Shown here: in pieces, positions 27,682-36,529 of the stretch
Numbering within the stretch: position 1 is the stretch's first letter
How the letters are laid out: every line of letters begins with the position of its first letter
Source of the DNA: Pyrinomonadaceae bacterium
Lineage (GTDB): Bacteria > Acidobacteriota > Blastocatellia > Pyrinomonadales > Pyrinomonadaceae
Direction: 5' to 3'
DNA: 64,000 nucleotides
NCBI GenBank assembly: GCA_014380365.1
Contig: JACMJZ010000032.1
Coordinates: 251,639 to 315,638, forward strand
Program-made: the position numbers and the translations under genes
Notes under the pieces: generated by a model
The model's input: the letters and a program-made list of their open reading frames with translations, nothing else
Databases searched by the model: none
What the model was told of the DNA's origin: nothing

Positions 27682-28129
27682 TACTTTCTCCTTGAATCGT
27701 CGTGCGATCGCGGTATGGGGTGGCTAAACCTAGCGGGCAAGCAGGGGCTAGCTATTAAAGAGCTGGTTGAAATGGAATTTGACTCCTGGGCATTCTTTTC
27801 CTGGGCATTCTTTATTGTCAGGCTCTGGGTCAAACGTGGATGAAAGATGGTTACCGATTTGTTTGTTGCAACTTTGCCAATCCGATTTGATGATCTCGTC
27901 TACGCTCTAGCAGTAGGAAGAACGTTCACAGAACTCAGACGAGATGAGAAGTCACGCCAACGGGAAAAACGTGGACGGTCTAATAGACTATTTCGATTCG
28001 CATGTCAAGATTATTTTAAAAAGAGCCCTTGTATCGTCATGTGGCTTTGAGAACCACTGGTTTCTCATTACTATGGCTTGCTTTTGGTTTTTGGGGCCAA
28101 ACGGGGGTGCTGTACAGTTGAATAATAAA
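27682..28129. other. Divergent promoter region between the HYR gene and rfbB
   Basis: 448 bases, AT-richer than the genes, between two divergent transcription units. It holds a tandem pair of 15-mers (listed separately). An open frame runs into rfbB from 27944, but its translation is unlike the dehydratase family, so it is taken as non-coding. Confidence 0.55.
27785..27814. repeat. Tandem pair of CCTGGGCATTCTTTW 15-mers
   Basis: Two head-to-tail copies differ only in the last base. They lie about 105 bases upstream of the HYR gene start. They could be a protein-binding site or a simple slippage duplication; the sequence cannot decide. Confidence 0.6.
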
Positions 28130-29152
28130 ATGCAAGAACTTTTTGTCACCGGTGGCGCCGGCTTCATAGGGTCGGCATTCGTTAGAACGTTGCTGGACGA
28201 GACTGACTGGCATATTACAAACTTCGATGCTCTCACTTATGCGGGAAACCTCGACAACCTCAAGGATATCGATTCATCGAGGCATCATTTCGTTCACGGG
28301 AATATCACCGATGCGGGGGCGGTGCTCGCTGCGCTACCAGAAGGCACTGAGGCCATTGTCAACTTTGCCGCCGAATCGCACGTTGATCGCAGTATCACGA
28401 GTGCTGCAGAGTTTCTCCAGACGAATATCCTCGGCACGCAGGTGTTGCTTGACGCCGCGCGAGCTCGCGGAGTTAAGCGTTTCATCCAGGTGTCCACTGA
28501 TGAAGTTATGGGCAGTCTGCCTGAAGATGAAAACGCATACTTTACTGAGCAATCTGCGTTTGCTCCCAATAGTCCATACGCCGCTTCCAAGGCCGCTGCG
28601 GAACATCTGGTTCGTGCTGCCCACCATACCTTCGGCCTCGACACGGTGATCACGCGCTGCGGCAACAATTATGGCCCGCGGCAGTTTCCAGAGAAGTTTC
28701 TGCCGCTGGCAATTTCAAATGCCCTCAACGAAGATCCCATTCCGGTATATGGCGATGGCCGCAACGTAAGAGACTGGATCTATGTGGACGACCACTGCCG
28801 GGCGATAATGCTGGCCATGGAAAAGGGGAAGTCGGGAGCTGTTTACAACGTTGGTGCACGCAATGAGCGCCGCAACATCGATGTGGTGGGATCATTGCTC
28901 GACGCATTGGGTAAACCACGATCGCTGATTAATTTCGTGAAAGATCGTCCCGGACACGACCGCCGCTACGCGATGGATCCGCGGCTGATTGAGTCTGAAT
29001 TGGGTTGGCGTCCTCGCGAAACCTGGGAAACCGGCTTAAAAAAAACAATCGAGTGGTACCAGCAAAATACTCGCTGGATCGAGCGAACTCGCAGTGGCGC
29101 ATACCAGGACTATTACCGAGCGCAATATGGAAAAGAGGTAAGCGCGACTTGA
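28130..29152 (+). CDS. rfbB: dTDP-glucose 4,6-dehydratase
   Basis: 340 residues from the ATG at 28130; a TTG at 28118 with GGGGG upstream is an alternative. Makes dTDP-4-keto-6-deoxyglucose, second step to dTDP-rhamnose. Seen: NAD loop VTGGAGFIGSAFV, FDALTYAGNLDNL, FAAESHVDRSI, STDEVMGS with the catalytic Asp-Glu, SPYAASKAAAEHLV (Tyr-x3-Lys), RCGNNYGPRQFPEK and GRNVRDWIYVDDHC. All are classical. The stop overlaps the TTG start of rfbD. Confidence 0.94.
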   Translation: MQELFVTGGAGFIGSAFVRTLLDETDWHITNFDALTYAGNLDNLKDIDSSRHHFVHGNITDAGAVLAALPEGTEAIVNFAAESHVDRSITSAAEFLQTNILGTQVLLDAARARGVKRFIQVSTDEVMGSLPEDENAYFTEQSAFAPNSPYAASKAAAEHLVRAAHHTFGLDTVITRCGNNYGPRQFPEKFLPLAISNALNEDPIPVYGDGRNVRDWIYVDDHCRAIMLAMEKGKSGAVYNVGARNERRNIDVVGSLLDALGKPRSLINFVKDRPGHDRRYAMDPRLIESELGWRPRETWETGLKKTIEWYQQNTRWIERTRSGAYQDYYRAQYGKEVSAT

Positions 29153-30036
29153 AAGTGCTGGTAACAGGAGCAGGTGGAATGGTTGGACGTGCGGTGCGCA
29201 GGCATTGCGAGTCCAGCGGCGATTTTGTGATTGCGTATGATCGCCAGAGCCTTGACGTCAGTGATCCCGATCTGGTGATGCAGACGATCCTGGCAAATAA
29301 ACCCGAGGCTATTATCAACTGCGCGGCCTGCACCGACGTGGATGGGTGCGAGCTGGATCATGAGCGGGCCTATGCGGCAAATCGTGACGGTCCCGAGAAC
29401 CTGGCGAAAGCAAGTGAGGCCGTTAACGCAACTCTCGTAACAATCTCCACCGACTATGTGTTCGATGGAAAGAAGGCGGGGTTCTACACGCAAGAGGACA
29501 CCCCGAATCCTGTGAGTGTTTATGGCAGGTCAAAACTTGAGGGCGAGCTTCGTGCCCAGGCAGCGCATCCAAGCGCGACCATCGTGGTTCGTAGCGGTTT
29601 CATTTTTGGCAAGGGCGGAACCAACTTTCTGAGTACGGTAGTGGAGCGCGCTCGCAGACGTGAAAAACTCAAAGCCATCAGCGACAGTTTCGGAACGCCA
29701 ACCTATGCCTGGGACCTGGGTGTGCGGCTGCGCGAGCTGTCCCAATTGAAGCACGCGGGAATTTTTCACGTAGTTAACGCCGGTGATGGGACGAGCTATG
29801 AGGAGTTTGCCAGAGCGGCTTTGGACGCTGGAGGCTTGGCCGGGGCCAGCCTGGAGAGTGTGGAGATGGATTCCCTGCATAGACCGGCGCCGAGGCCCAG
29901 GAACTCTCGACTTAAGTGCTTGACCACTCCGGCGATTGGACTACCTCCGCTTCCATTTTGGAAAGATTCATTGGTGGATTTTGTGACCTTAGGCGAATCC
30001 TGGGGTGTCAAGTCCGAGGCAGGCGCAAACGGCTAA
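29149..30036 (+). CDS. rfbD: dTDP-4-dehydrorhamnose reductase
   Basis: 295 residues from the TTG at 29149, which overlaps the rfbB stop (TTGA) and has AGAGG upstream. It performs the last step to dTDP-L-rhamnose. Motifs: VLVTGAGGMVGRAV, NCAACTDVDGCE, ISTDYVFDGKKAGFY, DTPNPVSVYGRSKLEGE (Tyr-x3-Lys), VVRSGFIFG and SFGTPTYAWDL. Length and motif order match RmlD. Translational coupling with rfbB is likely. Confidence 0.93.
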   Translation: MKVLVTGAGGMVGRAVRRHCESSGDFVIAYDRQSLDVSDPDLVMQTILANKPEAIINCAACTDVDGCELDHERAYAANRDGPENLAKASEAVNATLVTISTDYVFDGKKAGFYTQEDTPNPVSVYGRSKLEGELRAQAAHPSATIVVRSGFIFGKGGTNFLSTVVERARRREKLKAISDSFGTPTYAWDLGVRLRELSQLKHAGIFHVVNAGDGTSYEEFARAALDAGGLAGASLESVEMDSLHRPAPRPRNSRLKCLTTPAIGLPPLPFWKDSLVDFVTLGESWGVKSEAGANG

Positions 30037-30051
30037 ATTCGCTTTCACAAC

Positions 30052-30079
30052 TTGCCACACGGTAACACTCTGTTATTAT
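30052..30079 (+). promoter_or_regulatory. Putative sigma-70-type promoter for the wzc gene
   Basis: TTGCCA (30052-30057), a 16-base spacer and TATTAT (30074-30079), about 40 bases upstream of the start at 30123. It is found by eye only; strength and use are unknown. Confidence 0.5.
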
Positions 30080-30122
30080 TCCGTATCGTCAGTAATGGTC
30101 TGGAATAAAGGTCTAAATAAAG

Positions 30123-32495
30123 ATGTCACAAGATAATCGCCTCCTGCCCTTGACCGCACTCGACCGCGGCATTGATCGCCCGTTGTCAGATCTGGCGCAG
30201 CCAAAACCATACGGAGTTTCAAGTATGGAACCGGCTGGCATCCGCGACTATTTCTTCGTAGTTCTGAAAAGGAAATGGCTGATTCTCAGCCTGGTGCTGG
30301 TGATTACTTCGTTGGTAACCATCCAGTCGTTTCGTGCGCCTTCGATCTATGAGGGAAAGACAACCATCCGCATAGAGCCGAAGCCGATGAGCGTTCTGCA
30401 AACGGAGAAGGTGGTTATCAATGCTCCAAACGATCCGGGTTTCTGGCACACCCAACTTAAACTTCTGGAGAACCCCGCACTCGCGCGCCAGGTCGCGCTA
30501 ACGCTTGACCTCCAACACAATCCCGCATTTTTTGGAGGACAGACACAGGGTGGCGTGTTTGCGTCGCTGCGGAGGATTTTCTCCAAACCGAAGCGTCCGA
30601 ACGAACCAGCTACCGTCTCCCCCGGCCTTGCCGTAGTGGGCGAAAGTGAAGTGACGGGTGGTGCTTTAAGTCCGGAGGAGTTGTCCAAGCTGGAGCCTTA
30701 CGAAGATGCAATCATCGCCGGCGAGCAAATCGAAGCCATCCCGAGCACTAACCTCGTCGATATCAAGTTTATCCATTCTGATCCTGTGATTGCCCAGAAG
30801 GTCGCCAACACGCTGGCGGAAGTTTTCGTGAATAATAATTTTGAGCGGGCGACCGTTGGGGTGACGAATGCCGAGGTCGTGCTCGCTAAAGAAATTGCCA
30901 GCTTGCAGACCAAGATCAAGCATGATCAGGAGTTCCAGTTTAATTACGCCAAAGCGAAAGGCTTGCCGCTCGCGACCGCAGCTGCAGGAGACCTCGACGC
31001 CACGCGGCTGGCCACGCTCAGCGGCCAGCTGTTGGCAGCTGAGAACGAACGGAAAAACTTTCAGTCGCAACTGGAGTCCGCACGAAACGAAAAGGATCGC
31101 TTCTCAATTCCAGATGTCAACGCTTCGGCGCGCGTTGAAAAATTAAGAGATCGTATATCGGCGCTTAAAGAAACCCGCGATGCTCTTCTCACCACGTACA
31201 CACCTGAGTGGCCGGCGGTCAAGAAGATTGACGCCCAACTCCTGGGTCTGGAAGCCGAACTTGAGAAGGCCCCTACGGAGATTGTCACGTCGATACAAAG
31301 ACGTTTTGAAGCAGCGGCGTCGCGAGAAAGATTGTTGCGCCAATCGTATGAACAGGCGAAAGGGACCACTACCCAAAAGACACGCGACCAGATCGATCTG
31401 ATGGCCCAGACCCAGGAACTGGAAAGCAATCGCCAGCGCCTTAACACTCTGCTGCAGCGACACCGTGAGTTGCAGGTAAGCGGCGCCAACAGGTCGAATG
31501 AAGTTAGCATCGCCAACTTGAGCCGGCTGCCCAAAACTGCCATTGGGCCTCAGCGCTTTCGAAATATTTTTGTCGCCTTTCTGGTGTCACTGGTGGCGGG
31601 AATCGGGCTGGCGTTTCTCCTTGATTTCCTCGATGACACTTTGAAGTCGGTGGAAGATGTAGATCGTTATCTACACTTGCCTGCCCTGGCGTTGATCCCC
31701 TCAAACCGTGATCGGGGTCGCTTAATAGCTATTGGTGGCGGTGCATCACATCCCGCTGCTTCTGACGCTACAGCCCTCGCGATGATTACCGATGCACGCT
31801 CGCCCGCAGCCGAGTCTTACAGGCACCTGCGCACCTCGTTGCTGCTGTCCTCTGCCGGACAGCCACCGAAAACAATACTGGTTACGTCGAGTCAGCCGTC
31901 TGAAGGTAAAACAACGACGGCAATCAATACTGCGTTTATGCTGGCCCAAACCGGCGCCGAAGTCTTGATCATAGATTGCGACCTCAGACGGCCCAGGCTT
32001 CATGCACACTTCCAGGTGCCCAATACCAAGGGCCTGACTAACTGGCTTTCAGGCGAAACCAACATCGACGGCCTGATGCAAATCAATGAAACGCAAGCCA
32101 ATCTGAAGTTTCTGACTTCGGGTCCGGTGCCGCCCAATCCAGCAGAGCTTCTGGGCTCAGACGAGATGCGACAACTTCTGAGTACGCTGAGCGAGCGCTT
32201 TACCCATATCGTCATAGATTCGCCACCGGCTATTTCTTTTACCGATGCGTCAATCCTGTCAACTATGGTTGATGGGGTGGTTCTGGTGGTCCACGGCGGA
32301 AAGACATCTCGAGCGGTGGCTCGACGGGCGAAACAGCAGTTGCTTGACGTGGGCGCCCACATCTTTGGCGTGGTGCTAAACAACGTCAAGGTTGAAGGCC
32401 AGGACTACTACTATTCTGGTTACTACTCCAATTACTACAACGAAGCTGACGAAAAACCGGAAGATGTGCCAGGGGAAACAGTCGAAACGCGGTGA
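30123..32495 (+). CDS. Polysaccharide chain-length / export tyrosine autokinase (Wzc type)
   Basis: 790 residues. An N-terminal membrane helix (about 55-72, WLILSLVLVITSLVTI) and a second at about 480-500 bracket a periplasmic Wzz domain with coiled-coil stretches (about 250-450). The cytoplasmic BY-kinase domain has Walker A SSQPSEGKTTT (about 588), Walker A' IIDCDLRRPRLH (about 617) and Walker B THIVIDSPP (about 696). The C-terminus is a tyrosine cluster (YYYSGYYSNYY), the autophosphorylation site of such kinases. It controls polymer length and export in Wzx/Wzy-type systems. Here an ABC exporter is also present, so it may serve a second polymer. Confidence 0.93.
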   Translation: MSQDNRLLPLTALDRGIDRPLSDLAQPKPYGVSSMEPAGIRDYFFVVLKRKWLILSLVLVITSLVTIQSFRAPSIYEGKTTIRIEPKPMSVLQTEKVVINAPNDPGFWHTQLKLLENPALARQVALTLDLQHNPAFFGGQTQGGVFASLRRIFSKPKRPNEPATVSPGLAVVGESEVTGGALSPEELSKLEPYEDAIIAGEQIEAIPSTNLVDIKFIHSDPVIAQKVANTLAEVFVNNNFERATVGVTNAEVVLAKEIASLQTKIKHDQEFQFNYAKAKGLPLATAAAGDLDATRLATLSGQLLAAENERKNFQSQLESARNEKDRFSIPDVNASARVEKLRDRISALKETRDALLTTYTPEWPAVKKIDAQLLGLEAELEKAPTEIVTSIQRRFEAAASRERLLRQSYEQAKGTTTQKTRDQIDLMAQTQELESNRQRLNTLLQRHRELQVSGANRSNEVSIANLSRLPKTAIGPQRFRNIFVAFLVSLVAGIGLAFLLDFLDDTLKSVEDVDRYLHLPALALIPSNRDRGRLIAIGGGASHPAASDATALAMITDARSPAAESYRHLRTSLLLSSAGQPPKTILVTSSQPSEGKTTTAINTAFMLAQTGAEVLIIDCDLRRPRLHAHFQVPNTKGLTNWLSGETNIDGLMQINETQANLKFLTSGPVPPNPAELLGSDEMRQLLSTLSERFTHIVIDSPPAISFTDASILSTMVDGVVLVVHGGKTSRAVARRAKQQLLDVGAHIFGVVLNNVKVEGQDYYYSGYYSNYYNEADEKPEDVPGETVETR

Positions 32496-32655
32496 CCAAA
32501 AACTCCGCAATGCGCTGGCCACGGATTGGTCATTGGTTGCAACCCCCTTCGGCAACATCTGAAACTTCGGCTAACCGTCAGGTTTCGCAGGCGACTGCTG
32601 CATCAGTTCGCCGTCCAGGCTCTTTCCTTAATCCCACCCACGACAGAGTTAACCA

Positions 32656-33783
32656 ATGAAGGTCCCTCTACTCGATCTGCGCGGGCAGCATCAGCCCCTG
32701 CGTTCCCAACTGCTCGAGGCCGTCGCGCGGGTGATCGATTCACAGCAATTTGTGTTGGGACGTGAAGTGGAAGCGCTGGAAAGTGAAATAGCTGAATACT
32801 CCGGAACCAAATTCGGAATAGGCTGTGCCTCCGGGTCCGATGCCTTGCTGCTTGCCTTGATGGCGCTCAATCTTTCCCCCGGTGATGAAGTAGTTACCAC
32901 TCCGTTCTCATTTTTTGCGACTGCCAGTGCTATTACGCGCCTGGGTGCGGTCCCGCGATTTGTGGATATTGATCCGCAGACTTACAACATCGACTCATCA
33001 TTGATTGAAGCTGCGATCACATTCCGCACCCGGGCGATTTTGCCCGTTCACATGTATGGGCAGTGCGCGGAGATGGATGCGATTCTCGCCGTCGGTGCGC
33101 GTCACGGGTTGCCCGTGGTGGAAGATGCGGCGCAGGCAATCGGAGCCGAGGATTCAGGACGGCGCGCCGGCTCGACGGGCCGCGTCGGTTGTTTCAGTTT
33201 TTATCCCACCAAGAACCTCGGTGGCGGAGGTGATGGCGGGATGCTCGTCACAAATGACGAGGCCCTGGCTGAACGGTTGCGGCGGCTGCGCGTGCATGGC
33301 GGCGCGACTGAATACCATCACGACGAAGTCGGGATTAACAGCCGGCTGGATGCGATGCAAGCGGCCATATTGCGGGTCAAGCTCAAATACCTTGACGGGT
33401 GGTCGGAAGCGCGACGGCAGAAGGCTGCGTTCTACACCGAACTCTTGCGCGAAGCCGACCTGGCCATCGAGATTGTGCCGCCTTTCGTTGCGCCAGCTGG
33501 CCGCCATATTTTCCATCAGTATGTGGTGCGCATTCCTAAACACCGGGATGCGATGATGAAACATCTGGCCCACCACGGCGTTGGCAGCAAAGTCTATTAT
33601 CCCGTCCCGCTCCATCTGCAAGCGTGCTTCGCGTTTCTCGGTTATGGTACGGGCGCGTTTCCTGAAGCAGAGCGCGCCGCCCTCGAAACCGTGGCGCTGC
33701 CCTGTTTTCCTGAGATGACCGAGGACCAGCAGCGTTACGTGGTGGAAGTGTTGACGAAGTTCCAGGCGGAAGCCCGCGCGTAA
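32656..33783 (+). CDS. DegT/DnrJ/EryC1/StrS sugar aminotransferase
   Basis: 375 residues, fold type I PLP enzyme that transaminates 3- or 4-keto nucleotide sugars. [13 protein letters not shown] opens the family; [29 protein letters not shown] and [14 protein letters not shown] follow; the PLP Lys is about residue 186 in [28 protein letters not shown] and IFHQYVVRI complete the pattern. The substrate could be a keto product of RfbB. Its TAA stop lies inside the inverted repeat that follows. Confidence 0.92.
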   Translation: MKVPLLDLRGQHQPLRSQLLEAVARVIDSQQFVLGREVEALESEIAEYSGTKFGIGCASGSDALLLALMALNLSPGDEVVTTPFSFFATASAITRLGAVPRFVDIDPQTYNIDSSLIEAAITFRTRAILPVHMYGQCAEMDAILAVGARHGLPVVEDAAQAIGAEDSGRRAGSTGRVGCFSFYPTKNLGGGGDGGMLVTNDEALAERLRRLRVHGGATEYHHDEVGINSRLDAMQAAILRVKLKYLDGWSEARRQKAAFYTELLREADLAIEIVPPFVAPAGRHIFHQYVVRIPKHRDAMMKHLAHHGVGSKVYYPVPLHLQACFAFLGYGTGAFPEAERAALETVALPCFPEMTEDQQRYVVEVLTKFQAEARA

Positions 33784-33864
33784 CGCAAACTGTTAGTTTA
33801 CGGACGGCGCGGCGGCTCCATCTGGAGTGACAAAGATTCGACGCAAACTAACAGTTTGCGTTAC
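33780..33864. repeat. Family B inverted repeat (GTAACGCAAACTGTTAG arms)
   Basis: A perfect 20-base inverted repeat: 33780-33799 and 33845-33864, separated by 45 bases. The right arm is itself a palindrome (CGCAAACT-AAC-AGTTTGCG) with the TTAC tail. Another arm is at 37621-37644 and a diverged form at 560-583. The left arm contains the stop of the aminotransferase gene. Confidence 0.8.
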
Positions 33865-33890
33865 ACCAGCAGTTCCAACTGGAGGACCCG

Positions 33891-34286
33891 GTGAAGCGTC
33901 GTTTTCGCGCAGAGAAAGAGTTTGGCCTGATCGTCGGGGGCATTCTGCTTCTGATTAGCGGTTGGTGGCTCTATCGCGGAAAGTTCGTCGATGTTGCTTA
34001 CATAGTGTTGTCGGCGGCAGTGCTCTTAATTAGTTTCGGTTTGCTGGTGCCGCGGGCGCTGGTGTATCCAAACAAGGCGTGGATGCTATTAGCCGAGGGC
34101 CTGTCTTACGTAACGACGCGGGTCATTCTTGGCGTAGTGTTTTTTCTGATAATCACGCCGATTGGAGTGACGAAGCGACTGATGGGTTGGGACCCGCTTA
34201 GCCGGCGCGCGGCGCCCGGCGTTAGTTACTGGCGAGACTACTCAGAGCGGCAACGCGACCCGCGCCATTACGAGAAGATGTATTAA
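33891..34286 (+). CDS. SxtJ-like membrane protein
   Basis: 131 residues from a GTG with GGAGGACCCG upstream. About three hydrophobic helices (residues 13-30, 36-55, 75-98) and the conserved SYxRRYxP-like region IGVTKRLMGWDPLSRR resemble the SxtJ family (named from saxitoxin loci but general in glycan and natural-product loci). It almost always precedes a DUF5989 protein and a carbamoyltransferase, as here. Function unknown; probably a membrane partner of the carbamoylation module. Confidence 0.8.
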   Translation: MKRRFRAEKEFGLIVGGILLLISGWWLYRGKFVDVAYIVLSAAVLLISFGLLVPRALVYPNKAWMLLAEGLSYVTTRVILGVVFFLIITPIGVTKRLMGWDPLSRRAAPGVSYWRDYSERQRDPRHYEKMY

Positions 34287-34298
34287 AGGAGTGTTCGG

Positions 34299-34457
34299 AT
34301 GTCAAAAGCACAGGTCGTAAGCGAACTCTGGGAGTTCATGCGGACTAACAAGAAGTACTGGCTGGCGCCGATTGTAATCACGCTCGTTTTGGTCGGCGCC
34401 TTGCTGGCGTTTGCCAAGGGTTCTGCCATTGCGCCGTTCATCTATACCTTGTTCTAA
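34299..34457 (+). CDS. DUF5989 small membrane protein
   Basis: 52 residues: MSKAQVVSELWEFMRTNKKY then WLAPIVITLVLVGALLAFA, one membrane helix (about 21-42). ELWEFMRxNKKYWLxPI is the DUF5989 hallmark. It lies 12 bases after the SxtJ-like gene and 17 bases before the carbamoyltransferase gene, with AAAGGAGTG as ribosome site. It is a member of a conserved three-gene module; its molecular role is unknown. Confidence 0.85.
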   Translation: MSKAQVVSELWEFMRTNKKYWLAPIVITLVLVGALLAFAKGSAIAPFIYTLF

Positions 34458-34474
34458 ACTGGAGGACGTTTGAT

Positions 34475-36439
34475 TTGGTAACCGTCCTCGGCATCTCCGC
34501 CTTCTATCACGATTCCGCTGCCTGCCTGGTTGTCGATGGTGAGATTGTTGCCGCGGCGCAGGAAGAACGATTCACGCGCATCAAGCACGACTATAACTTT
34601 CCCCTCAACGCAGTTCGCTATTGTCTGAGCGAAGCCAGACTCAATGCTTCAAATCTGGACTACGTTGGCTTCTACGACAAGCCATTACTTAAATTCGATC
34701 GGCTGCTCGAAACCTATCTCGACTACGCTCCTTCCGGTTTTAGTTCGTTCCTGAAAGCGTTGCCCCTCTGGATGAGGGAAAAACTTTGGATGCCGGACTT
34801 GATCCGGACTGAGATGGGAAAGGCCGGCGGCGAAGAAGACGAACGTGCCGCGAAGAAACTGGGAAAGAAGTTTGAGTGGAAACTGCTCTTCGGCGATCAC
34901 CACGAGAGCCACGCAGCCAGCGCCTTCTATCCCTCGCCGTTTGAGGAAGCTGCCATCCTGACGATCGACGGCGTGGGCGAGTGGGCGACGAGCTCGATCG
35001 GAATTGGCAAGGGTAACGAAATCACGCTGCTGAAAGAACTGCGCTTTCCCGACAGCCTCGGTCTACTCTATAGCGCCTTCACTTACTACACCGGGTTCAA
35101 AGTGAACAGCGGCGAATACAAGGTGATGGGATTGGCGCCTTACGGCGAACCGAAATACGTTTCACTCATTAAAGACAAGCTGTTGGAGATTCGCGACGAC
35201 GGCAGCCTGAAAATGAATCACGAGTTCTTCAGTTACTCGCAGGGATTGCGAATGACTAATCGTGCCTTTGACAATCTCTTTGGTTCCGCGCCGCGCAGGC
35301 CCGAATCGCAAATCACTCAGAAAGAAATGGACCTGGCGCGCAGTATCCAGGTGATCACTGAAGAAGTGATGCTGAAGATGACGCGGTTCGCTCACAAAGA
35401 AACGGGGATGAAGAAACTTTGCCTGGCGGGCGGCGTCGCGCTTAATTGCGTGGCGAATGGTCGCGTGCTCCGTGAAGTGCCGTTTGAGGATATTTGGATC
35501 CAACCGGCGGCGGGCGATGCCGGCGGAGCGCTGGGGATAGCACTCGCAATTTGGCACCGCTACCTGGGGAAGCCGCGCGTGAGTCCTGAGAACGCCGGCA
35601 CCTGGAAAGGTAGCCCCCTCTCGAGAACGCGCGTCCCGTCCGTCGATCACGCGCAAGCTGCGCGTGCCACAAAGTTACTCCCTTATGCCGACGGGATGAA
35701 GGGATCGTACCTTGGTCCCCAACACAGCGAGGAAGAGATCGAGTCGTTCTTAAAGTCGAAGCAGGCGCCCTACAGGAAACACTCGAGAGACGAAGTGCCG
35801 CAGAAGGTTGCGGAACTTCTGGCGGCGGGAAAAATTATTGGCCTTCATCAGGGAAGAATGGAGTTTGGCCCACGAGCCCTGGGAGCGCGGAGCATCATTG
35901 GCGATCCTCGCTCGGCGGAGATGCAGTCGGCCATGAACTTGAAGATTAAATATCGGGAGAGCTTCCGGCCGTTTGCGCCGAGCATTTTGAGAGAACGCGT
36001 GGCCGACTGGTTTGAGTTGGACACGGATAGTCCCTACATGTTGCTCGTCGCGAATGTGGACGAGCCGCGGCGGCGTAAGATGACCGCGGAAGAGGAATCG
36101 CTTTGGGGAATAGACAAGCTGAATATTAAGCGCTCGGAAATTCCGGCGGTGACCCACGTCGATTATTCAGCGCGCATCCAGACGGTGAGACATGAGACTA
36201 ATCCGCTCTACTGGGAAATCATTGACGCTTTTGAGAAGCAGACAGGTTGCCCGATCATCGTCAACACCAGTTTCAATGTGCGCGGAGAGCCGATCGTCTG
36301 CACTCCCGAGGACAGTTATCGATGCTTCATGAGAACTGAGATGGACTTTCTGGTGCTGGAAACGTGTGTGCTTGATAAGAAAGATCAGCCGGTGCTGGAC
36401 GAAGCTGGAGACTGGAAGTCGCAATTCAAACTTGATTGA
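34475..36439 (+). CDS. Carbamoyltransferase (NodU/CmcH family)
   Basis: 654 residues from a TTG with GGAGGACG upstream. It transfers a carbamoyl group from carbamoyl phosphate through ATP to a sugar hydroxyl. N-terminal Kae1-like domain: VLGISAFYHDSAACLVVDG, EERFTRIKHD, GDHHESHAASAFYPSPF, and LCLAGGVALNCVANGRV. C-terminal domain: GLHQGRMEFGPRALGARSI, YRESFRPFAPSIL, and NTSFNVRGEPIVCTPED. All core motifs are present. It decorates the surface glycan; the exact sugar is unknown. Confidence 0.93.
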   Translation: MVTVLGISAFYHDSAACLVVDGEIVAAAQEERFTRIKHDYNFPLNAVRYCLSEARLNASNLDYVGFYDKPLLKFDRLLETYLDYAPSGFSSFLKALPLWMREKLWMPDLIRTEMGKAGGEEDERAAKKLGKKFEWKLLFGDHHESHAASAFYPSPFEEAAILTIDGVGEWATSSIGIGKGNEITLLKELRFPDSLGLLYSAFTYYTGFKVNSGEYKVMGLAPYGEPKYVSLIKDKLLEIRDDGSLKMNHEFFSYSQGLRMTNRAFDNLFGSAPRRPESQITQKEMDLARSIQVITEEVMLKMTRFAHKETGMKKLCLAGGVALNCVANGRVLREVPFEDIWIQPAAGDAGGALGIALAIWHRYLGKPRVSPENAGTWKGSPLSRTRVPSVDHAQAARATKLLPYADGMKGSYLGPQHSEEEIESFLKSKQAPYRKHSRDEVPQKVAELLAAGKIIGLHQGRMEFGPRALGARSIIGDPRSAEMQSAMNLKIKYRESFRPFAPSILRERVADWFELDTDSPYMLLVANVDEPRRRKMTAEEESLWGIDKLNIKRSEIPAVTHVDYSARIQTVRHETNPLYWEIIDAFEKQTGCPIIVNTSFNVRGEPIVCTPEDSYRCFMRTEMDFLVLETCVLDKKDQPVLDEAGDWKSQFKLD

Positions 36440-36451
36440 CAATCAGGAAGC

Positions 36452-36529
36452 CAGGGCAGAGCCCGACCGTCAGGGAGGGCGTGTAGAATGCCCTGGCTAC
36501 GCCCTCCCTGACGGTCGGGCTACTGCCCC
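36452..36529. repeat. Family A inverted repeat between convergent genes
   Basis: Perfect 22-base arms (36461-36482 and 36499-36520; core GCCCGACCGTCAGGGAGGGC) around a 16-base loop, with GGGGCAGTAG at the right outer end. It lies between the convergent carbamoyltransferase and GT61 genes and could act as a bidirectional hairpin terminator. The right arm encodes the last ten codons of the GT61 gene. Confidence 0.85.

Noticed and set aside
27944..28129. N-terminal extension of rfbB
   Set aside because: Unlike any dehydratase start; the conserved fold begins at the ATG at 28130.
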